Shown piece by piece: positions 33,161-41,760 of a DNA stretch of 64,000 nt (positions are counted from its first letter, which is position 1; each line of letters opens with the position of its first letter). The DNA comes from RACS-047 sp031553855 (lineage in GTDB: Bacteria; Bacillota; Clostridia; Christensenellales; Pumilibacteraceae). The position numbers and the translations under genes are program-made. The DNA lies in the NCBI GenBank assembly GCA_031553855.1, contig JAVBKW010000010.1:27600-91599 (forward strand). The letters are read 5' to 3'. The notes beneath the pieces are model-generated. The model searched no databases. It was not told the DNA's origin and saw only the letters and a program-made list of their open reading frames with translations.

Positions 33161-33192
33161 AACTTTTGTTTAGTAATTTTAAACAAAAAGTT
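33161..33192. promoter_or_regulatory. Palindromic operator over the pot transcription start
   Basis: aacttttgttta-gtaatt-ttaaacaaaaagtt is an interrupted palindrome starting at the base after the -10 box, the right place for autorepression by the XRE-cupin protein. Confidence 0.6.
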
Positions 33193-33259
33193 TAATAAAA
33201 ACTAACCCGCTTAACTGTAAGTTTAGTGGCACTAAGAAAGACGGGAACGGAGTTTGTGA

Positions 33260-33793
33260 ATGGAAATCGGAGCAAAAATCAAGGATTTGAGGCTGAAAAA
33301 CCAGCTTACCCAGGAAGAGCTTGCCGACAGGTGCGAGCTTACAAAGGGCTATATCAGCCAGCTTGAGAACGATCTGACAAGCCCGTCCATCGCGACGCTC
33401 AAGGATATACTCAACGGGCTGGGGATAACGCTGGGCGAGTTTTTCTCCGGAGACGACGAGGAAAAAATCGTGTTCACCGACGAGGACCAGTTTGAAAAAA
33501 AGAACGAGGACAATACGATCCGCTGGCTTGTTCCCACCGCGCAAAAAAATTCTATGGAGCCTATCATAATGACTATCGAGGCGGGCGGGACTTCAGGAAA
33601 GGACCTTCCCCATGAGGGCGAAGAGTTCGGGATGATTTTAGAGGGGAGCGTCACGCTTACCGTGGGCAAAAAAGAAATACGGGCAAAAGAGGGCGATACG
33701 TTTTATTTCCGTTCTTCTAAGACACACTATATAAAGAACGCAGGAAAGAAACAGGCAAAAATTATATGGGTGTCGTGCCCTCCGAATTTTTAA
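33260..33793 (+). CDS. XRE-cupin transcriptional regulator of the pot operon
   Basis: 177 aa. N-terminal helix-turn-helix (LRLKNQLTQEELADRCELTKGYISQLE) and C-terminal cupin_2 barrel (LPHEGEEFGMILEGSVTLTVG, GDTFYFRSSKTHYIKNAG). Same layout as PuuR-type regulators that sense polyamines or other small ligands in the cupin. Sits 63 bp upstream of potA and likely controls potABCD through the palindrome at 33161. Confidence 0.92.
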   Translation: MEIGAKIKDLRLKNQLTQEELADRCELTKGYISQLENDLTSPSIATLKDILNGLGITLGEFFSGDDEEKIVFTDEDQFEKKNEDNTIRWLVPTAQKNSMEPIIMTIEAGGTSGKDLPHEGEEFGMILEGSVTLTVGKKEIRAKEGDTFYFRSSKTHYIKNAGKKQAKIIWVSCPPNF

Positions 33794-33856
33794 AATAAAT
33801 TAATTAAACTTTTTCTCGCATTCTAAAAAAGAAACTATTAAGGAAGATTTAATATA

Positions 33857-35410
33857 ATGGCATCTCAACAGCTTCAAAAAGCCGAGCCGCTCAAGAACGG
33901 CGGACAGGACAAATTTGATAAGATAATAGAAATGCGAAGCGTTTCTAAGGTTTATGACGGCGTAACGGTTGTCGATAACGTCAGCCTTTCTATTAAGAGG
34001 GGCGATTTTGTTACGCTGCTCGGCCCCTCGGGCTGCGGCAAAACTACGCTGCTAAGAATGATTGCGGGCTTTGAAACCCCGACTAAGGGCCAGATATTTT
34101 TGGAAAAGCAGGACCTGACCGTTATCCCCGCCCATAAAAGGCCGGTCAATACGGTTTTTCAAAAGTACGCGCTTTTTCCGCATCTTAACGTATACGGCAA
34201 TATCGCTTTCGGCTTAAAGCTTGTCAAAATTCCGGACGGAACGAAGCTTAATAAAAAAACGGGGCAGGAAGAGGAAGTTTTCAGAAAGTATACAAAGGAA
34301 GAAATCAATAATAAGGTCAACCGCGCGCTTACGCTTGTGGGCTTAGTCGGCTATGAAAGAAGGGACGTAAACTCGCTCTCTGGCGGCCAGCAGCAGCGTG
34401 TGGCTATCGCGCGCGCAATAGTTTTAGAGCCTAAAGTGCTTCTTTTGGACGAACCTTTGGGCGCGCTCGACTTAAAAATGCGAAAAGAAATGCAGATCGA
34501 GCTTATGGCTATCCATAAGAACCTCGGCATAACGTTTATATACGTAACGCACGATCAGGAAGAGGCGCTTACGATGTCGGATAAAATAGTGGTTGTCAAC
34601 GACGGCGCGATCCAGCAGGTAGGAACGCCCAGAAAGATCTACGATGAGCCGGCAAACGCGTTCGTAGCACAGTTTATCGGCGAGAGCAACATTCTTTCGG
34701 GCACGTTCGTATCCGATTTTAAGGTCAACTTCTGCGGCAAAACATTCGACTGCACAGACAAGGGCTTTGATAAAAACGAAAAGGTCGACCTTGTTATCCG
34801 CCCCGAGGATATCACGCTGTATAAGGCGGGTTCGGGGAAGGGGACGCTTGAGGGTACTGTCACATCGACTGTTTTTAAGGGCACTTATTACGAGATGATC
34901 GTAGACACCGGCGTCTATGAATTCACCGTCCAAAACACGAACGGCACGAACAAGGGCGAAAGGGTCGAGCTTAAATTTACGCCCGACGGCATCCACATTA
35001 TGAAAAAACTGCGCACCGTCAATAAGTTTATTACGGAAGTCACGGGCGAAAATACTGTGGAGATTTGCGGCGGCGACTTTGAATTTAATAACGACGGCTC
35101 CTTTAATAAAGGCGATGCTGTCAGGGTTTCGGTGGCGTTCGACAAAATTGAGCTGACCGACGACGAGGACGACGGCGTTATCGGCGGCAATATCGGGCAA
35201 AGCACCTACAAAGGCGCGTATTATCAGGTGCAGGTCTACACCGACGACGATCAGGACTTCTACCTCGACACCCCCGACGAATGGGATATCGACGACCGCG
35301 TCGGCATCAAAATCGCCCCGCAGGATATAGTAATTGAAAAGTATATCGAGTCCGAAAACAGCGAGGATGAAAACGCATCTTATGACGCTGTTGAAATCGA
35401 AAACTATTAG
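33857..35410 (+). CDS. potA: Spermidine/putrescine importer ATPase PotA with a duplicated C-terminal TOBE unit
   Basis: 517 aa, against about 350-380 for PotA. Walker A GPSGCGKT (56-63), signature LSGGQQQR (174-), Walker B VLLLDEP (194-200), H-loop THDQEEALTM. There is a 24-residue insert near 124-147 (KIPDGTKLNKKTGQEEEVF). After the usual TOBE region (about 280-385) a second similar unit follows (about 386-495): compare VFKGTYYEMIVDTG with TYKGAYYQVQVYTD. ATP hydrolysis drives polyamine uptake. The duplicated tail is unusual. Confidence 0.92.
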   Translation: MASQQLQKAEPLKNGGQDKFDKIIEMRSVSKVYDGVTVVDNVSLSIKRGDFVTLLGPSGCGKTTLLRMIAGFETPTKGQIFLEKQDLTVIPAHKRPVNTVFQKYALFPHLNVYGNIAFGLKLVKIPDGTKLNKKTGQEEEVFRKYTKEEINNKVNRALTLVGLVGYERRDVNSLSGGQQQRVAIARAIVLEPKVLLLDEPLGALDLKMRKEMQIELMAIHKNLGITFIYVTHDQEEALTMSDKIVVVNDGAIQQVGTPRKIYDEPANAFVAQFIGESNILSGTFVSDFKVNFCGKTFDCTDKGFDKNEKVDLVIRPEDITLYKAGSGKGTLEGTVTSTVFKGTYYEMIVDTGVYEFTVQNTNGTNKGERVELKFTPDGIHIMKKLRTVNKFITEVTGENTVEICGGDFEFNNDGSFNKGDAVRVSVAFDKIELTDDEDDGVIGGNIGQSTYKGAYYQVQVYTDDDQDFYLDTPDEWDIDDRVGIKIAPQDIVIEKYIESENSEDENASYDAVEIENY

Positions 35411-35424
35411 GCGGCGGAAAAATT

Positions 35425-36243
35425 ATGGCAAAATTAAAAATTAAACGCTCATATTTTGCGTTTCCGTACTTCTTTCTGTCGGCTTTATTCATAATTATTC
35501 CGCTTGTAATATTGCTTGTTTATGCTTTTATAGATAAGGCGACCGGCTCGTTTACTTTCGCTAATTTCGGAAAGTTTTTTGCAAGCTGGGACACATGGCG
35601 GATAATCGGACGTTCATTTTTAGTCGCTTTGGTCGTAACGGCAATATGCCTTTTACTTGCGTATCCTATTGCGATGATATTGTCGAACTCGAAAATCAAT
35701 AAGAGCGCGACCCTCGTTCTTTTGTTTGTGCTTCCGATGTGGATCAACTCTATTTTAAGGACGTACGCTATAAACGAGGTTTTCAAATGGATGGGAACAG
35801 GCGCTATAAGTCCGTTTTTCAGAGTTGTAATAGCTATGGTGTACGACTTTTTTCCGTTTATGCTGCTGCCGCTGTACACGATAATGGTGAATATGGACAA
35901 AAGTTATATCGAGGCGTCTGAGGACCTCGGCGGAAGCCCGCTTAAAACCTTTCTTAAGGTAAAGCTGCCGCTCACTCTTCCCGGCATTATCAGCGGAATT
36001 TTAATGGTGTTTATGCCCACAGTTTCCACTTTCGCCATACCTGAAATCGTCGCCGACTCTACGATGTACCTTTTGGGAAACAGCATTAATACAAGCTTTG
36101 AAAAGGGTATGTATAATGTCGGATCCGCGTTTGCATTCATCCTTCTTGTCATTATTGCCGGAACGATGGTAATCGCGAACTGGCTTTCGGGCGGAAAAGC
36201 CCAGCCCTCACAAACACGCGGCGGCGGGGGAGGCGTAGTATAA
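35425..36243 (+). CDS. potB: Polyamine ABC transporter permease PotB
   Basis: 272 aa, six helices. EAA-type coupling loop EASEDLGGSPLKTFLKVKLPLTLPG. Begins 15 bp after potA, and forms the channel with PotC. Gly-rich tail (RGGGGGVV) just before the stop carries the potC ribosome site. Confidence 0.93.
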   Translation: MAKLKIKRSYFAFPYFFLSALFIIIPLVILLVYAFIDKATGSFTFANFGKFFASWDTWRIIGRSFLVALVVTAICLLLAYPIAMILSNSKINKSATLVLLFVLPMWINSILRTYAINEVFKWMGTGAISPFFRVVIAMVYDFFPFMLLPLYTIMVNMDKSYIEASEDLGGSPLKTFLKVKLPLTLPGIISGILMVFMPTVSTFAIPEIVADSTMYLLGNSINTSFEKGMYNVGSAFAFILLVIIAGTMVIANWLSGGKAQPSQTRGGGGGVV

Positions 36244-36245
36244 AT

Positions 36246-37052
36246 ATGAATAAGCAGAAATTTAAAAAAGCTTTGGCTCTAGCGTTTGTCTATCTTGTGC
36301 TTGCGCTTATGTATCTGCCGATAATCGTCCTTATTATTTATTCGTTTACAGAAGCGCGGAATATCGGGCAATGGTCGGGTTTTTCAGTCGGGCTTTACAT
36401 CAAGCTTTTTTATAACGATGAAATAATGGAGGCGCTCTTAAATACGCTGATAGTCGCGCTCACCTCTTCCGCTCTTGCAACGGCCATAGGGACTATCTCG
36501 GCTGTCGGTATCTTCTATCTAAGAAAAATCCCTAAAGCGGTCGCAAACTCCGTCAACCAAATAACCGTTATCAACGCGGATATTGTTACGGCTGTTGCGT
36601 TCATGCTGTTTTTTATGGCCGTCAAAATTTTTCCTGAGGGCTTTCTCACGCTTATAATTTCGCACACGATGATAACTATTCCTTATGTTGTTTTGGCGGT
36701 GCTGCCAAGGCTGGGACAGCTCAATCCAAATACGTACGAGGCGGGTTTAGACGTCGGCGCGGGGCCGATGAGAACACTTTTTACCGTAGTTATCCCACAG
36801 CTTATCCCTTCAATGGTTTCCGGTTTTGCACTTGCGTTCACGCTTAGTCTAGACGATTATGTCATAACAAAATTCAACGGCGGCGAAGTGGTCACGATTT
36901 CGACATATCTATATTCAAAAGTCGCTAAAAAGGGTATTATTCCCGTTCTCAAAGCGCTTTCGTCATTGATTTTTTTAGTAAGCCTGTCTATTTTAGTTCT
37001 TATAAACGTCTACAACAGGCGCAAGGCGAAAAAGATCAAAAATTTAATTTAG
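36246..37052 (+). CDS. potC: Polyamine ABC transporter permease PotC
   Basis: 268 aa, six helices, coupling loop YEAGLDVGAGPMRTLFTVVIPQLIPS. Three bases after potB. Partner permease of PotB. Typical PotC start YLVLALMYLPIIVLIIYSF. Confidence 0.93.
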   Translation: MNKQKFKKALALAFVYLVLALMYLPIIVLIIYSFTEARNIGQWSGFSVGLYIKLFYNDEIMEALLNTLIVALTSSALATAIGTISAVGIFYLRKIPKAVANSVNQITVINADIVTAVAFMLFFMAVKIFPEGFLTLIISHTMITIPYVVLAVLPRLGQLNPNTYEAGLDVGAGPMRTLFTVVIPQLIPSMVSGFALAFTLSLDDYVITKFNGGEVVTISTYLYSKVAKKGIIPVLKALSSLIFLVSLSILVLINVYNRRKAKKIKNLI

Positions 37053-37117
37053 TATACAGTTTTAACGGTAATTTCCGTATAAAAGGTAGAATATAAATTC
37101 AAGGAGAAGTATAAGAA

Positions 37118-38395
37118 ATGAAAAAAATGGTTGTCAGGCTTTTTGCGGTTGTGTTTTTTGCCGTAATGGTAATGTCCTCTTTTACTGCTTGTACGGCAAG
37201 AGACCTTACGCTTAAGATTTACAACTGGGGCGAGTATATGGATCCCGGCGTTATCGATCAGTTCAAGGATTGGTATGCGAGCGAACACGACGGCGCAGAG
37301 ATCAAGGTCGTATACAAGGAATTTGGCTCAAACGAAGAGATGATGCTCAAAGTTTTTGACAAAAAAGGCGACTGGGACCTTGCCTGTCCGTCCGATTATA
37401 TGATAGACAGGCTCATCAACGGTAAGGACGGCTGTCAGCTTGCAGAAATTTCTGCCGACGTGGACAGAAGCGTTTTAAACGAAGACCTTATCGATATGAC
37501 CACATACGATCCCGGCGCGAAATATTCTATCCCCTACGCTTGGGGTACGTTTGGGATTTTATACGACACTAAAGCTATCAAAGGCGCTGTTGCAGAAAAA
37601 ATGAATTCGTGGGCGGCTCTTTGGGAAAATGCCCCCACAAGAGTCTTTATGAAAAAACAGGTTCGCGATTCCTACACCGCCGCTATGCTGTACCACTACC
37701 GTAACGACTTGAAGGCAGCGGCCGGCTACACCGAAGAAAACCCGGTTTGGGACTACACAAAGCCCGCATATAAACAGCTTATGACCGATATCTTCACAAA
37801 GTTTAACGATGTGGAAATGAAAAAGGGTGAAACGGAGCTTTTAAAGCAGGACGTTTATAAGTACGAAGAAGATAACGGCAAAATCGAAATGTCAAATAAT
37901 GAAAGCGAAGCAAAGCTCGGACTGTTTTGGTCGTGCGATGCGGGTTTTGTTATGAACGATTATGAATCCGAGGCAAAAGGCTGCGCTAAAGCCGTTACTA
38001 CCGATGGAAATAAAACTCTTAAATATGTTGTTCCGGAAGAGGGCTCGAACGTCTGGATCGACGGTTGGGTCATACCTAAGCACGCAAAAAACAAAAAACT
38101 TGCCGAAATGTTTATCAACTTCCTTTTAACCGAACCTATCAACAAGCTTAACGCAGTTTATGCGGGAGCGCCCGGGGCAAATGCTGAGGCGATGGATGCA
38201 TTAAAGAGCGAGATTTTACAAGACGATGAATATTTTGCCGGAACTGAAAGCTGGTTTCAAGATATGTATATCGAAATGATGTTCCCCACAGAGACTACGC
38301 TCAACCGCTGCTACGTTATGGGCGATTTTAAAGATATGTACGACAAAATGACGCAAATGTTTGACGACGTACAGGAAAAAAATTCATTGAAATAA
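37118..38395 (+). CDS. potD: Polyamine-binding lipoprotein PotD
   Basis: 425 aa. Signal peptide with lipobox SFTAC (Cys near residue 26), so lipidated by Lgt. LKIYNWGEYMDPGVIDQF is the classic PotD/PotF opening; DLACPSDYMIDRL, SIPYAWGTFGILYD and WIDGWVIPKHAKNKKLAEMF follow. Extracellular solute-binding protein of the PotABC importer. Good aaggag ribosome site. Confidence 0.95.
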   Translation: MKKMVVRLFAVVFFAVMVMSSFTACTARDLTLKIYNWGEYMDPGVIDQFKDWYASEHDGAEIKVVYKEFGSNEEMMLKVFDKKGDWDLACPSDYMIDRLINGKDGCQLAEISADVDRSVLNEDLIDMTTYDPGAKYSIPYAWGTFGILYDTKAIKGAVAEKMNSWAALWENAPTRVFMKKQVRDSYTAAMLYHYRNDLKAAAGYTEENPVWDYTKPAYKQLMTDIFTKFNDVEMKKGETELLKQDVYKYEEDNGKIEMSNNESEAKLGLFWSCDAGFVMNDYESEAKGCAKAVTTDGNKTLKYVVPEEGSNVWIDGWVIPKHAKNKKLAEMFINFLLTEPINKLNAVYAGAPGANAEAMDALKSEILQDDEYFAGTESWFQDMYIEMMFPTETTLNRCYVMGDFKDMYDKMTQMFDDVQEKNSLK

Positions 38396-38410
38396 ATACG
38401 GCTCAACAAT

Positions 38411-38446
38411 AAAGCCGCTGCGGATAAAAGTTCGCGGCGGCTTTTT
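38411..38446 (+). terminator. Terminator of the pot operon
   Basis: AAAGCCGCtGCG-loop-CGCGGCGGCTTTTT, about twelve pairs. Confidence 0.85.
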
Positions 38447-38470
38447 GATTTCCGTCATGGTCAAATTTAA

Positions 38471-38530
38471 GCGGCTATGCCGCAAAGCAAGCGTCGCTTG
38501 CTTTTTGAAAACTGCACTGGCGGTTTTCAA
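38471..38530. repeat. Train of three palindromes upstream of mnmG
   Basis: GCGGC-tat-GCCGC (38471-38483), a perfect AAAGCAAGCG/CGCTTGCTTT (38484-38504) and TTGAAAAC/GTTTTCAA (38505-38530) run head to tail, ending 6 bp before the mnmG -35 box. Confidence 0.7.
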
Positions 38531-38535
38531 GTTAA

Positions 38536-38564
38536 TTGACTATATTGCGGCGATTTGATATAAT
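38536..38564 (+). promoter_or_regulatory. Promoter of mnmG, leaderless
   Basis: TTGACT (38536-38541), 17 bp, TATAAT (38559-38564), then 6 bp to ATG at 38571. Confidence 0.75.
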
Positions 38565-38570
38565 TTGTTT

Positions 38571-40457
38571 ATGGATTTTATATCGGATGATTTTCAATTT
38601 GAGGCTGTTGTCGTCGGTATCGGGCACGCGGGTATTGAGGCGGCTTTAAGCTTAGCAAGAAAAGGGCATAAGACGCTCGCGCTTTCAATATCGCTTGATA
38701 ACGCGGGTTATTTAGCGTGCAATCCAAGCATAGGCGGAACGGCTAAGGGGCATCTTGTGCGCGAGGTGGACGCGCTCGGGGGCGAGATGGGCAAGGCGGC
38801 GGACGCGACTCTGACGCATTTAAGGATGCTCAATTCTTCAAAGGGGCCGGCGGTGCATTCCTTGCGCGCACAGGTCGATAAATATAAGTATCACGACTAT
38901 ATGAAAAACGTTCTTGAAAAGGAACCGAATTTATTTTTGCGGCAGGGCGAGGTTAAAAATTTACTGTTTGATAACGGTCAAATCTGCGGTATAGAAACCG
39001 TCACAAAATTGAAGTATTTTGCTAAAGTCATAGTTTTAGCTTGCGGCGTTTACCTTAATTCGTCCATTATAATCGGCGACGTTATCGAGGATAAGGGGCC
39101 CGCTTGCTTTGCCCGTTCAAACTATTTGGCGGTGAGTATCGCGTCCGCAGGGATAGCTATGCGCCGGTTTAAGACGGGAACTCCGGCGAGGGTCAAGCTC
39201 TCAACCGTGGACGTTTCCGCGTTGGAGCCCCAGCCCGGAGAGGACACGCCGTACAGCTTTTCGACTGTTTCTAAAAAGGCGGATAAAAAGCGCGACCACT
39301 GCTATTTAGGCTATACAAACCTTAAAACGCACGCGGTCATTAAAGAGAACCTGCATTTAAGCCCAAAATATTCCGGGCTTATACACGGCACGGGCGCAAG
39401 GTACTGCCCGTCGGTCGAGGATAAGATAGTGCGCTTTGCCGACAAGGAGCGGCATCAGTTTTTCTTAGAGCCCGAGGGCAAGGGGACTGAAGAAATGTAC
39501 GTGCAGGGCTTATCTACGGGACTTCCCGCATCGGTACAGCTTGAAATGTACAGGACGGTCAAGGGGTTTGAAAAGGTTCAGATAATGCGCGATGCGTACG
39601 CTATCGAATACGAGTGCATCGACCCCACCGGGCTTTTTGCAACGCTTATGAGCAAAAAATATCCCGGCTTATTTTTTGCCGGGCAAATAAACGGCACAAG
39701 CGGCTACGAGGAGGCGGCGGCACAAGGGCTTATCGCGGGCCTTAACGCCGCGCTTTATTTAGAAAACAGGGAGCCGCTGATTTTGCAGCGGAACAATTCA
39801 TATATCGGTGTGCTTATCGACGACCTTGTGACTTGCGGCACGAACGAGCCGTACCGTATGATGACCTCTCGCGCTGAATTCAGGCTGCTGCTTAGGCAGG
39901 ATAACGCCGATATGCGGCTGACTAAAATCGGGCGCGAGGCGGGGCTAGTAGACGATAAACGCTGGAAAATTTTCAATAAAAAGCTCAAAAACATAGAAAA
40001 GGCCGCCGCTTTACTTGAAAAAACCTTTACGCCCAAAGAGCTTGAAGCTTACTTTAACGAAATAGGCGAGCCTTCTTGCCATCATTCCCTGACTGTGCGC
40101 GATATTATCAAGCGCGGCAACGTGACGCAGGAAAACTTTGCGCAATTTTTGGGAGTTTTTAAGGGCTTGACTGCCGATGCCGTCGCCGAGATTTTTGTAG
40201 AGGTCAAATACGAGGGGTATCTTGGCAGGGAAAAGCGCGCCGTAGAGGAGCTGAAGCGCGTCGAAAATATGCCGATACCGTTCGATTTCGATTTTTTAAA
40301 CGCGCAGGGCCTGCGCAACGAGGCTAAGGAAAAGCTGGCCGCCGTCCGTCCGCTTACGGTCGGGCAGGCCGGCAGGATAAGCGGGGTTACGCCCGCCGAC
40401 GTGAACGTGCTGATAATCAGGCTCAAAAGCAGGGGAAACGGCAATGCGGCTGAATGA
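38571..40457 (+). CDS. mnmG: tRNA uridine-34 carboxymethylaminomethyl modification enzyme MnmG
   Basis: 628 aa from ATG 38571; the TTG two codons earlier would fall in the promoter spacer. FAD-binding VVGIGHAGIEAAL (the usual GGGHAG is GIGHAG), CNPSIGGTAKGHLVREVDALGG, FFAGQINGTSGYEEAAAQGL, and the C-terminal MTSRAEFRLLLRQDNAD. Works with MnmE to modify the tRNA wobble uridine. Here MnmE and RsmG, usually next door, are absent. Confidence 0.96.
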   Translation: MDFISDDFQFEAVVVGIGHAGIEAALSLARKGHKTLALSISLDNAGYLACNPSIGGTAKGHLVREVDALGGEMGKAADATLTHLRMLNSSKGPAVHSLRAQVDKYKYHDYMKNVLEKEPNLFLRQGEVKNLLFDNGQICGIETVTKLKYFAKVIVLACGVYLNSSIIIGDVIEDKGPACFARSNYLAVSIASAGIAMRRFKTGTPARVKLSTVDVSALEPQPGEDTPYSFSTVSKKADKKRDHCYLGYTNLKTHAVIKENLHLSPKYSGLIHGTGARYCPSVEDKIVRFADKERHQFFLEPEGKGTEEMYVQGLSTGLPASVQLEMYRTVKGFEKVQIMRDAYAIEYECIDPTGLFATLMSKKYPGLFFAGQINGTSGYEEAAAQGLIAGLNAALYLENREPLILQRNNSYIGVLIDDLVTCGTNEPYRMMTSRAEFRLLLRQDNADMRLTKIGREAGLVDDKRWKIFNKKLKNIEKAAALLEKTFTPKELEAYFNEIGEPSCHHSLTVRDIIKRGNVTQENFAQFLGVFKGLTADAVAEIFVEVKYEGYLGREKRAVEELKRVENMPIPFDFDFLNAQGLRNEAKEKLAAVRPLTVGQAGRISGVTPADVNVLIIRLKSRGNGNAAE

Positions 40458-41700
40458 AATAATAAAAGAATTTGAAAACTGCCCGTGCGGGCACGAGCAT
40501 ACTACCGGCATTAAAGCGATTGAGATCGGTAAAGGCATAGTCAAAGACGTCGGGAAAATACTGAAGGCGAACGGATTTGCGCAAAGGTTTTTGCTTGTTT
40601 GCGATTCAAATACGCTTAAAGCGGCGGACGGTATCGAGGAAAGCCTTAAAAACGAAGGCTTTGAAGCGGTTTTTCATAAATATCCGGGCAGCCTGCGCAC
40701 CGCAGAGATGCGCGAGGTCGAAAAAATCCAGTCGCGCCTGAAAGACGTCGGCGGAGTTCTTTCGGTTGGTACAGGCTCTCTTAACGACATTTGCCGTTTG
40801 GCTGCCGCAAGGGAAAATAAGCCGTTCGCAATTTTTGCCACAGCCGCGTCGATGGACGGTTTTGCGTCCGATTCCGCGCCCATAACTGAGGGCAGCTTTA
40901 AAATCACATATCCGGCAAAAGCGCCCGAAATCATAATTGCCGACACGTGTATTTTAGCAGCGGCTCCGGATTTTCTTAAAAGCGCGGGCTTCGGCGATAT
41001 GGCGGGCAAATATATTGCGCTGATCGACTGGCAGGTGTCGGCAGTTTTGAGCGGAGAATATTATTGCGGCAGGGTTGCCGCGCTTACGAGAAAAGCCGCC
41101 GACAGGATAGCGCAGCTTGCCCCAAAAATCCGTTCTAAAGACCCTGACAGCGCAAAAGAGGTGTTTGAGGCGCTGCTTTTAACGGGCATCGGAATGTCTT
41201 TTACAAAAACCTCGCGTCCCGCATCCGGCACCGAGCATATCCTTTCGCATTTTTGGGAATGCAAAAAGCTGTTAAATAACGAAATTTCGGACTATCACGG
41301 CAATAAAGTGGGAGTTGCCACGCTCCTTATCTTAAAGGAATACGAACGCCTTGCCTGCCTGGAAAAAGTGTCGGCGCATAAGCCGGTTGTCGATTGGGAG
41401 GCGGTTTATAAGGCGTACGGCATTTTGAGCGCGGAAGTTAAAAAATATAATGACCCGCCCGTTACCGATTCGGTTGAGCCTTTAAACGTTGAAAAAAACT
41501 GGCGGAAAATCTGCGAAATAGTGCGTTCTGTGCCCTCGTACACACAAATTTATGAGATGATGAAAACCGCGGGCTGCCCGGTGGATTGTAATGAGATAGG
41601 GGTAGGGCAGCAGCTCAAAGAACAGGGGCTTAAATTTCACCCCTATATGCGCGGCAGGATGTCCTTATACAGGCTGAAGCCTTTTATTGAGCCCTATTAA
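40444..41700 (+). CDS. sn-Glycerol-1-phosphate dehydrogenase (AraM/EgsA family)
   Basis: 418 aa, overlapping mnmG by 14 bp. Iron-type alcohol dehydrogenase fold: VLSVGTGSLNDICRLAAA, ATAASMDGFASDSAPI, GFGDMAGKYIALIDW, RPASGTEHILSHFWE with metal-binding His. AraM of Bacillus makes glycerol-1-phosphate for heptaprenylglyceryl lipids; archaea use the homologue for membrane lipids. Exact product here is inferred from family. Confidence 0.9.
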   Translation: MRLNEIIKEFENCPCGHEHTTGIKAIEIGKGIVKDVGKILKANGFAQRFLLVCDSNTLKAADGIEESLKNEGFEAVFHKYPGSLRTAEMREVEKIQSRLKDVGGVLSVGTGSLNDICRLAAARENKPFAIFATAASMDGFASDSAPITEGSFKITYPAKAPEIIIADTCILAAAPDFLKSAGFGDMAGKYIALIDWQVSAVLSGEYYCGRVAALTRKAADRIAQLAPKIRSKDPDSAKEVFEALLLTGIGMSFTKTSRPASGTEHILSHFWECKKLLNNEISDYHGNKVGVATLLILKEYERLACLEKVSAHKPVVDWEAVYKAYGILSAEVKKYNDPPVTDSVEPLNVEKNWRKICEIVRSVPSYTQIYEMMKTAGCPVDCNEIGVGQQLKEQGLKFHPYMRGRMSLYRLKPFIEPY

Positions 41701-41702
41701 AT

Positions 41703-41750
41703 CCCTAGACGCATATAGCGAAACTATAGTTTTACCGAAAATACTAGGAC
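41703..41750 (+). ncRNA. Likely NAD+-II (pnuC motif) riboswitch
   Basis: The 60 bases between the previous stop and pnuC fold as CCTAG (41704-41708) with CTAGG (41744-41748) outside and TATAG (41714-41718) with CTATA (41724-41728) inside, with gacgcatatagcgaaa and taggacgtaag blocks. The CTAGG arm overlaps the ribosome site aggacg, so ligand folding would hide it. Position before pnuC and layout match the translational NAD+-II class; I could not check the consensus by alignment. Confidence 0.6.
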
Positions 41751-41760
41751 GTAAGAAAAA

